Source: Pelagimonas sp.
GTDB taxonomy: Bacteria; Pseudomonadota; Alphaproteobacteria; Rhodobacterales; Rhodobacteraceae
Direction of reading: 5' to 3'
DNA length: 64,000 bases
NCBI GenBank assembly: GCA_025210345.1
Contig: JAOARX010000035.1
Coordinates: forward strand, 186,001 to 250,000
Made by a program: the position numbers and the translations under genes. The notes under the pieces were generated by a model. It was not told the DNA's origin. It was given only the letters and a program-made list of their open reading frames with translations, and ran no database searches. The number at the start of each line of letters is the position of its first letter. Positions within the stretch are counted from its first letter, which is position 1. Of the stretch, positions 36,241-44,347 are shown one piece after another.

Positions 36241-37157
36241 ATGAGCTCCCACGGAGTGAGTGTGTCCCATGCCGACATGCGGGCGCGAAACCACGTGCGT
36301 TGGCGTTTGGCGAATTGACGTGTGAGAATTGTCGCCCGTTCGCAGGCGTATTCCAACGTCACCTCTCCTTGGACATAGCGGATAAGTTCTTGTGCGCCAA
36401 TGGCTTTGGCTGAGGGCAGGCCCGGGTGCCATGTGGGGGCGTTTCGGCGCGCTTCGTCCAGGGCGCCCGTTTCGACCATTTTGTCAAAGCGCTGGTCGAT
36501 TCGCGGGGTCAGCCAGTCCTTGGGCGCATCCAGAACAAAGGGCTGAGCCCGATCCAGCGGCAAAAGCGGCGGCGGGGTGTCATCTTGCCAGGCGGCGATC
36601 TGGCGCCCGGTGGCCTGCAGGACTTCCCAGGCGCGGGCAACGCGGGCCGGGTTTTGCAGATCAATCCGGCTTTGGGTGGCGCCGTCCAGGGCGGCGATCA
36701 TCGCCTGCAACCCCTCTTGGCGCAACAGGTCCTGGCCCTGTGCCCGCACCTCGGGTGGGGTGGGGGGGATGTCCGCCAGCCCCTCGGTCAGAGCGGTGAA
36801 ATAGAGGCCCGTCCCTCCGACGATAATCGGCCGCGGCCCCCCCTGCAAAAGCGGCGCGACCTCGCGCAGCCAATGACCCACCGAATAGGCCTGATCTCCG
36901 GGGATGTGGCCATAAAGCGCATGGGGGGCGCGGGCCTCTTCGGCTGTGTCGGGGCGGGCGGTCAATACGCGCCAATCGGAAAACACCTGAATCGCGTCAG
37001 CATTGACAACAATGCCCCCCTGGCGTTCGGCAATGGCCAGCGCAAAGGCCGACTTGCCGCTTGCGGTGGGGCCGGCAATCAAAACCGGGCGCTCGGGATC
37101 GAGCCGATCAATGCGCGCGCGCAACCCGTCCGGGACTTGCGAATGGTCGCCTGTCAT
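36237..37157 (-). CDS. miaA: tRNA dimethylallyltransferase
   Basis: Adds the dimethylallyl group to A37 of tRNAs reading UNN codons. P-loop GPTASGKS at residues 29-36, then VNADAIQVF (usual DSxQVY-like segment), GGTGLYF, and the C-terminal [13 protein letters not shown] motif. 306 residues from the ATG at 37157; an in-frame ATG at 37205 would add 16. In place of the usual D-S-x-Q it has DAIQ. Coupled to the downstream AraC gene by a four-base overlap and divergent from pyrH. Confidence 0.93.
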   Translation of the reverse strand: MTGDHSQVPDGLRARIDRLDPERPVLIAGPTASGKSAFALAIAERQGGIVVNADAIQVFSDWRVLTARPDTAEEARAPHALYGHIPGDQAYSVGHWLREVAPLLQGGPRPIIVGGTGLYFTALTEGLADIPPTPPEVRAQGQDLLRQEGLQAMIAALDGATQSRIDLQNPARVARAWEVLQATGRQIAAWQDDTPPPLLPLDRAQPFVLDAPKDWLTPRIDQRFDKMVETGALDEARRNAPTWHPGLPSAKAIGAQELIRYVQGEVTLEYACERATILTRQFAKRQRTWFRARMSAWDTLTPWELI

Positions 37158-37272
37158 AATTTGTGTCGATCCTGCTTTTTCCACCGGTCCAGTTGCCGTA
37201 ACCATTGCAGGCGGGCGCGTTTTCCGTCACATATGCGCGCGATCATATCCCCCAGTCATGATGGAGCGCAAC

Positions 37273-38007
37273 ATGAGCACGGAAGCCGGCCAAACCACCA
37301 CCTTCAAACGCGTCATGTTGAAGATCTCGGGCGAGGCCCTGATGGGCGATCAGGGATTTGGTCTGCACCCGCCGACCGTGGAACGCATCGCCAAAGAGGT
37401 GAAGGCGGTGCATGACATGGGCGTCGAGATCTGTATGGTCATCGGCGGTGGCAATATCTTTCGCGGGCTGTCCGGCAGCGCGCAGGGGATGGAACGCACA
37501 ACCGCGGATTACATGGGGATGATGGCCACGGTGATGAACGCGCTGGCGATGCAATCGGCGCTGGAAGGCATGGGGGTGTTTTGCCGCGTGATCACCGCGA
37601 TCCGCATGGACGAAGTGGCCGAGCCCTACATTCGTCGCCGCGCGGTGCGCCATCTCGAAAAGAAACGCGTCTGCATCTTTGCCGCAGGCACCGGCAACCC
37701 CTATTTCACCACGGACACCGCCGCGGCGCTGCGGGCCAATGAAATGGCCTGTGAAGCGATCTTTATGGGGAAAAACGGCGTCGACGGGATCTATGACAAA
37801 GACCCCAAGACCAACCCCGACGCCAAGCGCTATGAAAAAGTGTCGTTTGATGAGGTGCTGGCCAAGAACCTCAAGGTCATGGATGCCTCGGCGATTGCGT
37901 TGGCCCGCGACAACAGCCTGCCACTGATCGTGTTCCCACTGGATGAGCCAGGCGGCTTCTGCGGCATTCTGGAAGGCAAGGGCACCTACACACGGGTGCA
38001 CAGCTAA
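37273..38007 (+). CDS. pyrH: UMP kinase
   Basis: Phosphorylates UMP to UDP; amino acid kinase fold. Start MSTEAGQTT at 37273 with GGAGC upstream; [32 protein letters not shown] and [19 protein letters not shown] are all typical. 244 residues. It normally sits next to frr; here a divergent regulator gene lies between them, ending two bases after pyrH. Confidence 0.97.
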   Translation: MSTEAGQTTTFKRVMLKISGEALMGDQGFGLHPPTVERIAKEVKAVHDMGVEICMVIGGGNIFRGLSGSAQGMERTTADYMGMMATVMNALAMQSALEGMGVFCRVITAIRMDEVAEPYIRRRAVRHLEKKRVCIFAAGTGNPYFTTDTAAALRANEMACEAIFMGKNGVDGIYDKDPKTNPDAKRYEKVSFDEVLAKNLKVMDASAIALARDNSLPLIVFPLDEPGGFCGILEGKGTYTRVHS

Positions 38008-38009
38008 GA

Positions 38010-39005
38010 TCAGGCCGCGCTGTTGATCTGATCACCTGAGGAGGCGTCCGTTTGGGCGCCCCAAGTTGTTTCGTGCCTTTGTGCCTGCGGGCGGCGCAGC
38101 GCGCGTGGCGACTGGCCAAATTGCGCTTTGAAACTGCGGGAAAAAGACGAAGGTGACGAAAACCCCGTGGCGCTGGCGATTTCCTGGATTGGCCGCGCGG
38201 TGTCTCGTAACAGGTGTTCGGCGCGTTCCAGGCGCAGGTGAAGATAGATCTGCGCCGGAGTTTGCCCCATCGCATTGCGACACCGCGTGCGCAGTTGTTT
38301 TTGGCTGATCCCCAGTTCAGATGCGATGCGCCCCAAGGGGAGGGGGGTCTCAAGCTGGGTGGTCATGATGCTTTGCATCTGATCCAACAGCGGGTCCGCA
38401 CGGTGCGACAGGTTCAGATCCTGGGAGGTTTGTTTGACGCGGCCAAAGGCCATAGCATCCCCCGTTTGTGCCGCCAGATCCAACGAGTGCACCCGCCCGA
38501 TCCAGGCCAGCAGGGCTTCGACAACGGCGATGCCGCCGGAGGCGGTCAGGCGCTGGCGGTCAAAGGCAAAGGGGCGTTCCGTCACGGCGATGTTCTCAAG
38601 CCATTCGGGCGCGTCCGAGATGCTGGTGGGGTCCAAAACCGCTTCTCGCCCCTTCAGCAGCCCGAGCTTGGCAAGGATCAGGCCAGCGCTTCCCAATCCG
38701 CCCAAGGTCCCCCCGGCGTTTTCGGCGCGCGCCAAAAAGCCGCGCAAACCCATGGGAAGATGATCCAGGGGCGCCGCCCCCGCACATAGCAACACCAGAT
38801 CAAACCCCTGTGCGCCGTCCCAATCAATGGTGGCGCACGGCACGGTCGTGCCGTCCACGGCCGTGTTCGCCCGGTCTGTGACCTTGCGCACTTCGAGCGA
38901 AAAGAGGTCTCGCCTGGCGCAGGCATTGGCGGTTTCAAGTACCTCGCGCAGCAGCACATAGGCCAGCAACGGAAAGCCGGGAAACAGGATCAGGCAGACA
39001 TGCAT
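38010..39005 (-). CDS. GlxA-type AraC-family regulator (DJ-1/PfpI + HTH)
   Basis: 331 residues. The N-terminal DJ-1/PfpI-like domain (~1-165) begins MHVCLILFPGFPLLAYVLL. At the nucleophile elbow it reads GGLGSAGLILAKLGLL where active relatives have a Cys, so this is likely a ligand sensor, not an enzyme. The C-terminal AraC HTH pair (~225-315) contains IASELGISQKQLRTRCRNAMG and IQEIASATGFSSPSSFSRSF. RBS AAGGAAG. It interrupts pyrH-frr, convergent to pyrH and divergent from frr. Confidence 0.9.
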   Translation of the reverse strand: MHVCLILFPGFPLLAYVLLREVLETANACARRDLFSLEVRKVTDRANTAVDGTTVPCATIDWDGAQGFDLVLLCAGAAPLDHLPMGLRGFLARAENAGGTLGGLGSAGLILAKLGLLKGREAVLDPTSISDAPEWLENIAVTERPFAFDRQRLTASGGIAVVEALLAWIGRVHSLDLAAQTGDAMAFGRVKQTSQDLNLSHRADPLLDQMQSIMTTQLETPLPLGRIASELGISQKQLRTRCRNAMGQTPAQIYLHLRLERAEHLLRDTARPIQEIASATGFSSPSSFSRSFKAQFGQSPRALRRPQAQRHETTWGAQTDASSGDQINSAA

Positions 39006-39270
39006 TGGTTCATCTTCCTTTGGGTCCCCTGTTTGTCGCTTAAGAAGGTAAATATGCGATTGCCGACGTCGCCCCAGAATGGGGGAAGGGGGCATTTTCG
39101 GATCTGTCCGGGGCGTTTGATGTACATTTTCCGTGACTTGGCTGATACGCCCCCCACAGCTTTTGAGGCCAATTCGCCGGATGCTATGGCCATTTGCAAA
39201 GGTTCTGGTCTAAACACGTTTGAAACGCCTGACTTTCAGGCACGCCAATCAGATCAGGCAGGATATGACA

Positions 39271-39834
39271 ATGTCAGAAGATTTCGAACTCGATACCGAC
39301 GATCTTGAGCGCCGCATGGACGGGGCAATGGGCAATCTGCGCACAGAATTCGCCAGTTTGCGTACAGGCCGTGCGTCTGCGTCGATGCTTGAGCCGGTCA
39401 TGGTCGATGCTTATGGGTCAATGACACCGATCAACCAAGTGGGCACCGTCAATGTTCCCGAGCCCCGCATGGTCACGATCAACGTCTGGGACAAAGGCCT
39501 TGTGGGCAAAGTGGAAAAGGCCATCCGCGAAAGCGGCCTGGGCATCAACCCGCAGCTCAACGGCACCATCATCATGCTGCCCATCCCCGAATTGAACGAA
39601 GAACGCCGTCGCGAATTGGGCAAAGTGGCCGCGCAATATGCCGAACACGCGCGCGTTTCGATCCGCAATGTGCGCCGCGACGGGATGGACCAGATCAAAA
39701 AGGCCAAGAATGACGGCATGAGCGAAGACGATCAGAAGCTCTGGGAACAAGAGGTTCAGGATCTGACCGACGCGTCGATCAAAAAGGTCGACAGCATGCT
39801 GGAAACCAAGCAAGAAGAGATCATGCAGGTCTAA
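39271..39834 (+). CDS. frr: Ribosome recycling factor
   Basis: Splits post-termination ribosomes with EF-G. 187 residues. The start [11 protein letters not shown] at 39271 fits the AGGA spacing better than the ATG six bases earlier. Typical motifs: [52 protein letters not shown] and [14 protein letters not shown]. Followed by a terminator, so separable from the envelope operon. Confidence 0.97.
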   Translation: MSEDFELDTDDLERRMDGAMGNLRTEFASLRTGRASASMLEPVMVDAYGSMTPINQVGTVNVPEPRMVTINVWDKGLVGKVEKAIRESGLGINPQLNGTIIMLPIPELNEERRRELGKVAAQYAEHARVSIRNVRRDGMDQIKKAKNDGMSEDDQKLWEQEVQDLTDASIKKVDSMLETKQEEIMQV

Positions 39835-39841
39835 CGACCAG

Positions 39842-39873
39842 GCGGGCATTCATCGGCGGATGCCCGCTTTATT
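39842..39873 (+). terminator. Intrinsic terminator after frr
   Basis: GCGGGCAT (39842-39849) and ATGCCCGC (39860-39867), followed by TTTATT. Confidence 0.8.
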
Positions 39874-39951
39874 GTCCGAGGTTAACCTTCGCGATTTGGT
39901 TTTGTGATTGTGTCGCGTAAACGAGGCGTTCCGGCAGTTAAGGGATTAGCA

Positions 39952-40680
39952 ATGGTAGAAACCTTGCCCAAGGACAATTGCGGTCCGCAACATGTGGCCA
40001 TCATCATGGATGGAAACGGACGCTGGGCCACCCAGCGCGGGCGGCCGCGTCTGTTTGGCCACCACGCCGGTGCGAAACGCGTGCGCGAGATCGTCGAAGC
40101 CTGCCCTGAAGCCGGGGTCAAATACCTGACCATCTTTGCCTTTTCGACTGAGAACTGGAAACGCACCCAGGTCGAGGTTGCCGGTCTCATGTCATTGTTC
40201 CGGCGCTATATTTTCAAGGAGATGCAGGCGTTCGTGAAAGAAAACGTGCGGGTTCGCTTTATTGGCGACCGGCCGGGGCTGGATGACAAGCTGCGCGCCT
40301 TGATGGATGAGGCCGAAGAGCTGACATCACATTGCACGGGCACCAATCTGACCATCGCATTGAACTATGGGGGGCGCGACGAAGTGGCCCGCGCGACCAG
40401 ACGCCTTGCGCAGGATGTGCGCGCGGGCAAGCTTGATCCCGACAGCGTCGACGAGGAAACTCTGCCGCGCTACCTGGACACCCATGTGCTGCCCGACCCG
40501 GATCTGGTGATCCGCACCAGCGGCGAAGCGCGGATTTCCAACTTTCTGCTGTGGCAATCGGCCTATGCCGAATACGAATTTGTCGATACGCTCTGGCCTG
40601 ATTTTTCCCCCGAAGAGTTCGCCCGGCTGGTGGGCCAATATGGCGGACGCGAGCGACGTTTTGGCGGTGTGAAACCATGA
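39952..40680 (+). CDS. uppS: Isoprenyl transferase (undecaprenyl diphosphate synthase)
   Basis: Cis-prenyltransferase making the C55 carrier for peptidoglycan and O-antigen. Catalytic Asp20 in IIMDGNGRWA, FAFSTENWKR, LNYGGRDE and the C-terminal RTSGEARISNFLLWQ, WPDFSPEEF. 242 residues from the ATG at 39952 after AAGGGA. First gene of the envelope operon; overlaps cdsA by ATGA. Confidence 0.97.
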   Translation: MVETLPKDNCGPQHVAIIMDGNGRWATQRGRPRLFGHHAGAKRVREIVEACPEAGVKYLTIFAFSTENWKRTQVEVAGLMSLFRRYIFKEMQAFVKENVRVRFIGDRPGLDDKLRALMDEAEELTSHCTGTNLTIALNYGGRDEVARATRRLAQDVRAGKLDPDSVDEETLPRYLDTHVLPDPDLVIRTSGEARISNFLLWQSAYAEYEFVDTLWPDFSPEEFARLVGQYGGRERRFGGVKP

Positions 40681-41438
40681 GTGAGGGGCGTTGGCGGGAT
40701 CTTGGACCGCGTGTTGGATCGGCCATCGTGCTGATTGCACTGGCGGTTGGCTGTTTTATGGCCGGACCTAGAGCCTTTGGGGTTTTGATTTCGGCCTTTA
40801 CTGGTCTGATGGTCTGGGAGCTGACCCGGATGATCGGTGCGAAAACCGCGCAATTGCCCGTGGTTTTGGGGCTGGTGGCTGCGGTGACGACGGGTCTTCC
40901 CTTGACCACGCTGGGGTATCTGACTCCGTTTCTTTTGCTGTTCACGATGGTCGCGCTGCACCTGTCGGTTATAAAAGATCGTCTTATTTCAATGGCATAT
41001 GGCTTGGCCGTTTTGCTGACAGGCGCGGGGCTCTTGCGGTTGACCCATCTCGATCCTGATCTGGTCATAGGCATCATTGTCGTGGTGGTGGTCACGGATG
41101 TGGCGGGATATTTCGCGGGCAAAAGCATTGGCGGCCGCAAATTCTGGCCCAGTATCAGCCCAAAGAAAACATGGGCTGGCATTGCGGCGGGCTGGGCGGC
41201 TGCGGCGTTGATTGCGCTGGTGGTGACACTGGATGTCCGCATCGCGCTGGTCGCCATGGGGATGAGCTTTGCCTCACAATTGGGCGACATCGCGGAAAGC
41301 GCGATCAAACGTCGGGCAGAGGTTAAAGACAGTTCAAACCTGATTCCGGGCCACGGTGGTGTGTTGGACCGGTTCGACGGCATCGTCGGGGCCACATTGG
41401 TGCTGGCCGCGGTCTTGTTTGTGTTCAGATTTGTCTAG
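40677..41438 (+). CDS. cdsA: Phosphatidate cytidylyltransferase
   Basis: Makes CDP-diacylglycerol for phospholipid synthesis. Multi-span membrane protein of 253 residues. The CDP-alcohol signature is complete near the C terminus: SAIKRRAEVKDSSNLIPGHG followed by GVLDRFD. DVAGYFAGKSIG is also typical. Coupled to uppS and 11 bp from dxr. Confidence 0.96.
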   Translation: MSEGRWRDLGPRVGSAIVLIALAVGCFMAGPRAFGVLISAFTGLMVWELTRMIGAKTAQLPVVLGLVAAVTTGLPLTTLGYLTPFLLLFTMVALHLSVIKDRLISMAYGLAVLLTGAGLLRLTHLDPDLVIGIIVVVVVTDVAGYFAGKSIGGRKFWPSISPKKTWAGIAAGWAAAALIALVVTLDVRIALVAMGMSFASQLGDIAESAIKRRAEVKDSSNLIPGHGGVLDRFDGIVGATLVLAAVLFVFRFV

Positions 41439-41449
41439 GATCAGCTGAG

Positions 41450-42619
41450 ATGCGTAAAATCTCGATATTCGGCGCTACCGGATCTATTGGGCAAAGCACC
41501 ATAGACCTGATCGCCCGGGCGCCGCAGGACTATCAGGTGGTCGCGCTCAGCGGTGGCAAGAACATCGCGCAACTTGCTGAAGATGCAAAGAAACTTGGCG
41601 CGCAAATCGCGGTCACCGCCGAGCAGTCCCTGCTGGATGATCTGCGATTGGCCTTGGCGGGCACCGGGATCGAGGTCGCGGCGGGGCGCGCGGCGCTGTT
41701 AGAGGCGGCGGATCGCCCCTGTGACTGGGCCATGTCCGCGATCGTCGGGGCAGCGGGGTTGGAGCCGGGGCTGCGTGCGATGCAGGCCGGGGCGCATCTG
41801 GCCTTGGCCAATAAAGAAAGCATGGTCTGTGCGGGGCCGCTTATGCTGCGCACGGCGCGGTCACGCGGGGTGGATCTCTTGCCGGTCGACAGCGAACACT
41901 CTGCCGTGTTCCAAGCCCTGATGGGTGAAGACATCAGCGCGGTGGAACGGGTGATCATCACCGCCTCTGGCGGGGCGTTTCGCGACTGGCCACTGCAAGA
42001 GCTGGCCCGCGCCACGCCCTCGCAGGCCGCGACCCATCCCAACTGGGACATGGGGCAACGCATCACGATCGACAGCGCGTCCATGTTCAACAAAGCGCTT
42101 GAGCTCATTGAAACCAAAGAGTTTTTCGATTTCAAGCCAGAGCAGATAGAAACTGTTGTGCACCCTGAATCGATGATTCATGCGCTGGTGGGATTCAACG
42201 ATGGCGGCTTTATGGCGCATGTTGGCCCCGCGGATATGCGCCATGCCATTGGCTTTGCCCTGCATCACCCCACGCGCAAAAAACTGCCGGTTGAGCGGCT
42301 TGATCTGGTCAAGCTGGGGCAGTTCACCTTTCGCGATCCCTGCGAAACCCGCTGGCCCGCGCTGCGCCTCGCGCGTGAGGTCATGCAGGCCGGGGGGCTG
42401 ATGGGGGCGGTGTTCAACGCCTCCAAGGAAATCGCGCTGGACGCTTTTATCGCGGAACAGATCGGCTTTACCGATATGGCCGCCGTGGTCGAACAGGTGC
42501 TGACGCGGCTTTCTTCGCACTCCGGTCATAATCCTGACGCGATTTCCCTTGATATGGTGCTTGAGGCAGACCATCTCGCACGTCATGAGGCGGCGCAGGT
42601 CATCGCGGACCTGTCCTGA
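41450..42619 (+). CDS. dxr: 1-deoxy-D-xylulose 5-phosphate reductoisomerase
   Basis: Second step of the MEP isoprenoid pathway, feeding uppS in the same operon. NADPH-binding GATGSIGQST near the N terminus; ANKESMVCAG, LLPVDSEHSAVFQAL and the ASGGAFRDWP loop form the metal and substrate site; TIDSASMFNKALELIE is typical. 389 residues. Confidence 0.97.
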   Translation: MRKISIFGATGSIGQSTIDLIARAPQDYQVVALSGGKNIAQLAEDAKKLGAQIAVTAEQSLLDDLRLALAGTGIEVAAGRAALLEAADRPCDWAMSAIVGAAGLEPGLRAMQAGAHLALANKESMVCAGPLMLRTARSRGVDLLPVDSEHSAVFQALMGEDISAVERVIITASGGAFRDWPLQELARATPSQAATHPNWDMGQRITIDSASMFNKALELIETKEFFDFKPEQIETVVHPESMIHALVGFNDGGFMAHVGPADMRHAIGFALHHPTRKKLPVERLDLVKLGQFTFRDPCETRWPALRLAREVMQAGGLMGAVFNASKEIALDAFIAEQIGFTDMAAVVEQVLTRLSSHSGHNPDAISLDMVLEADHLARHEAAQVIADLS

Positions 42620-42664
42620 CGGACTAAACGGACATAACCTGAGAACACCCAGAAAGGGCGCATC

Positions 42665-44014
42665 GTGGATCTTTCTTCGCTGATTATGCAGACAGGCGGT
42701 TTCATCTGGACCGTGATTTTCTTTATCATCGCCCTGTCGGTGATCATCGCGATCCATGAATACGGCCACTATATCGTCGGCAAGAAATCCGGCATCTACC
42801 CCGAGGTGTTTTCGCTGGGTTTCGGCCCGGTGTTGTGGTCGCGTCATGATCGTGACGGAACCAAATGGCAGATCGCGGCCATTCCGTTTGGTGGCTATGT
42901 CAAATTCCGTGGCGATGCCAATGCCTCGGGCGGGCCAACCGGCGTTGACGAAGATGCGGTTTCGCAAATGAGCGCCGAAGAATTGCGCAGCACCATGAGC
43001 GGCGCGCCGCTGTGGGCGCGGATTGCAACGGTTGCAGCGGGCCCAGTGTTCAATTTCATTCTGGCGTTCTTTATTTTCGTCGGTCTGATTTTGTATCGCG
43101 GCACGGTGATGGAGCCTTTGACAGTGGGCGAATTGCGCACCTTGCCCATCGCGCAGGACCTGCAGGTCGGGGATGAAATTCTGGCCATCGAAGGGCAAGA
43201 GATCCCATCGCTGTCAGATGCGCCCGCCTATGAGGCCTTTCTCAAGGCGCTGCCAATTCAGCAGGTTCTGAACTATACCGTGCGTCGCGATGGTCAGGAG
43301 CAGGTGGTCCAGGGCCCGTATGTTTATCCGCCGGCGGCCAAGGGAATCGCGCCGCTTTCCGCTGCCGAAGAGGCCGGGATCAAAGACGGGGACGTCATTG
43401 TATCGGTCAACGGCATGCCTGTTGTCGCCTTTGATCAACTCAAGGAACACGTCGAAGCCGCAGAAGGAGAGGCGGTCGCCCTGACAGTTTGGCGCAACGG
43501 CGACTTGCTTGAGATCTCGCTCACGCCGCGCCGCATGGACGAACCGCAGCCCGAAGGAGGGTTCGAGACCGTGTATCGCATTGGCATCTATGGTGGCATC
43601 TTGTTTGAACCGGCCACGCAAATGCCCGGCATCGGTGAGGCCATCTGGTCGTCGCTGACGCAGATCGGGCGGATGATGAACACGCTTTTGTCCGCGCTTT
43701 GGCATATCGCGACCGGGGATATCAGCCGCTGCAATATGAACGGCGCCATTGGCATCGCCAAGGTGTCCGGCTCGGTGGCGTCCACCGGGGTAGTGAACTT
43801 TATCGGGTTGATTGCATCGCTGTCGGTTGGCATCGGCCTGTTGAACCTGCTGCCGATTCCGGTTCTGGATGGGGGGCATCTGGTCTTTTACACCTACGAA
43901 GCCCTGACCGGGCGTCCGCCGAACGAAGCCGTATTGCGTATCCTGACCACGATTGGGTTGGTTGTTGTTCTTGGGTTGATGATTTTTGGGCTGACCAACG
44001 ATTTGACCTGTTAA
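42665..44014 (+). CDS. rseP: RIP metalloprotease (site-2 protease)
   Basis: Intramembrane zinc protease that cleaves anti-sigma factors and signal-peptide remnants. HEYGH at residues 31-35 supplies zinc ligands and the catalytic Glu; the third ligand is in VLDGGH near residue 405. A PDZ-type region lies around 215-310 (AAEEAGIKDGDVIVSVNGMPV). GTG start with AAAGGG upstream; 449 residues. The operon position before bamA is conserved in proteobacteria. Confidence 0.96.
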   Translation: MDLSSLIMQTGGFIWTVIFFIIALSVIIAIHEYGHYIVGKKSGIYPEVFSLGFGPVLWSRHDRDGTKWQIAAIPFGGYVKFRGDANASGGPTGVDEDAVSQMSAEELRSTMSGAPLWARIATVAAGPVFNFILAFFIFVGLILYRGTVMEPLTVGELRTLPIAQDLQVGDEILAIEGQEIPSLSDAPAYEAFLKALPIQQVLNYTVRRDGQEQVVQGPYVYPPAAKGIAPLSAAEEAGIKDGDVIVSVNGMPVVAFDQLKEHVEAAEGEAVALTVWRNGDLLEISLTPRRMDEPQPEGGFETVYRIGIYGGILFEPATQMPGIGEAIWSSLTQIGRMMNTLLSALWHIATGDISRCNMNGAIGIAKVSGSVASTGVVNFIGLIASLSVGIGLLNLLPIPVLDGGHLVFYTYEALTGRPPNEAVLRILTTIGLVVVLGLMIFGLTNDLTC

Positions 44015-44109
44015 GGAAACAATTAACCTTTTCGATACCGCGACAACGCCCGAATTCCGCCCGATTCCACCTCTAGTCTGAACCTGTAATTGGTAAGAGG
44101 ACCGAATCC

Positions 44110-44241
44110 ATGCAAACCCTGACTGATGGCTATCGCGGTATGTCGCTGATTCTGACCCTGAACTGGGACCGCATCCTGTATCTGTTCACCGTGGGTTTCG
44201 CGCTGTTCATGGGGGCCTATCTGGGCGCTTATCTGCAGTAG
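44110..44241 (+). CDS. 43-residue single-span membrane protein between rseP and bamA
   Basis: AGAGGA eight bases before the ATG at 44110; 43 codons to TAG. The N-terminal ~20 residues are amphipathic (MQTLTDGYRGMSLILTLNWD), followed by one hydrophobic helix (ILYLFTVGFALFMGAYLGAYL). Codon use matches the operon. It lies 95 bp after rseP and 106 bp before bamA. Unrecognised; its position suggests a role in or co-regulation with envelope assembly, without direct evidence. Confidence 0.6.
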   Translation: MQTLTDGYRGMSLILTLNWDRILYLFTVGFALFMGAYLGAYLQ

Positions 44242-44347
44242 TTTGCCGATTGGTGACAGTTCGCGAGAAACCTGCTGACTGTCTTTTGACAAGCCCGGGC
44301 ATTCCCGCTACTCAACATCCTGTGGGATGTCGAAGTGGAATGCCAAC

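Noticed and set aside
41861-43198. 445-codon minus-strand frame across dxr and rseP
   Set aside because: Crosses two conserved genes and their junction; typical high-GC shadow frame.
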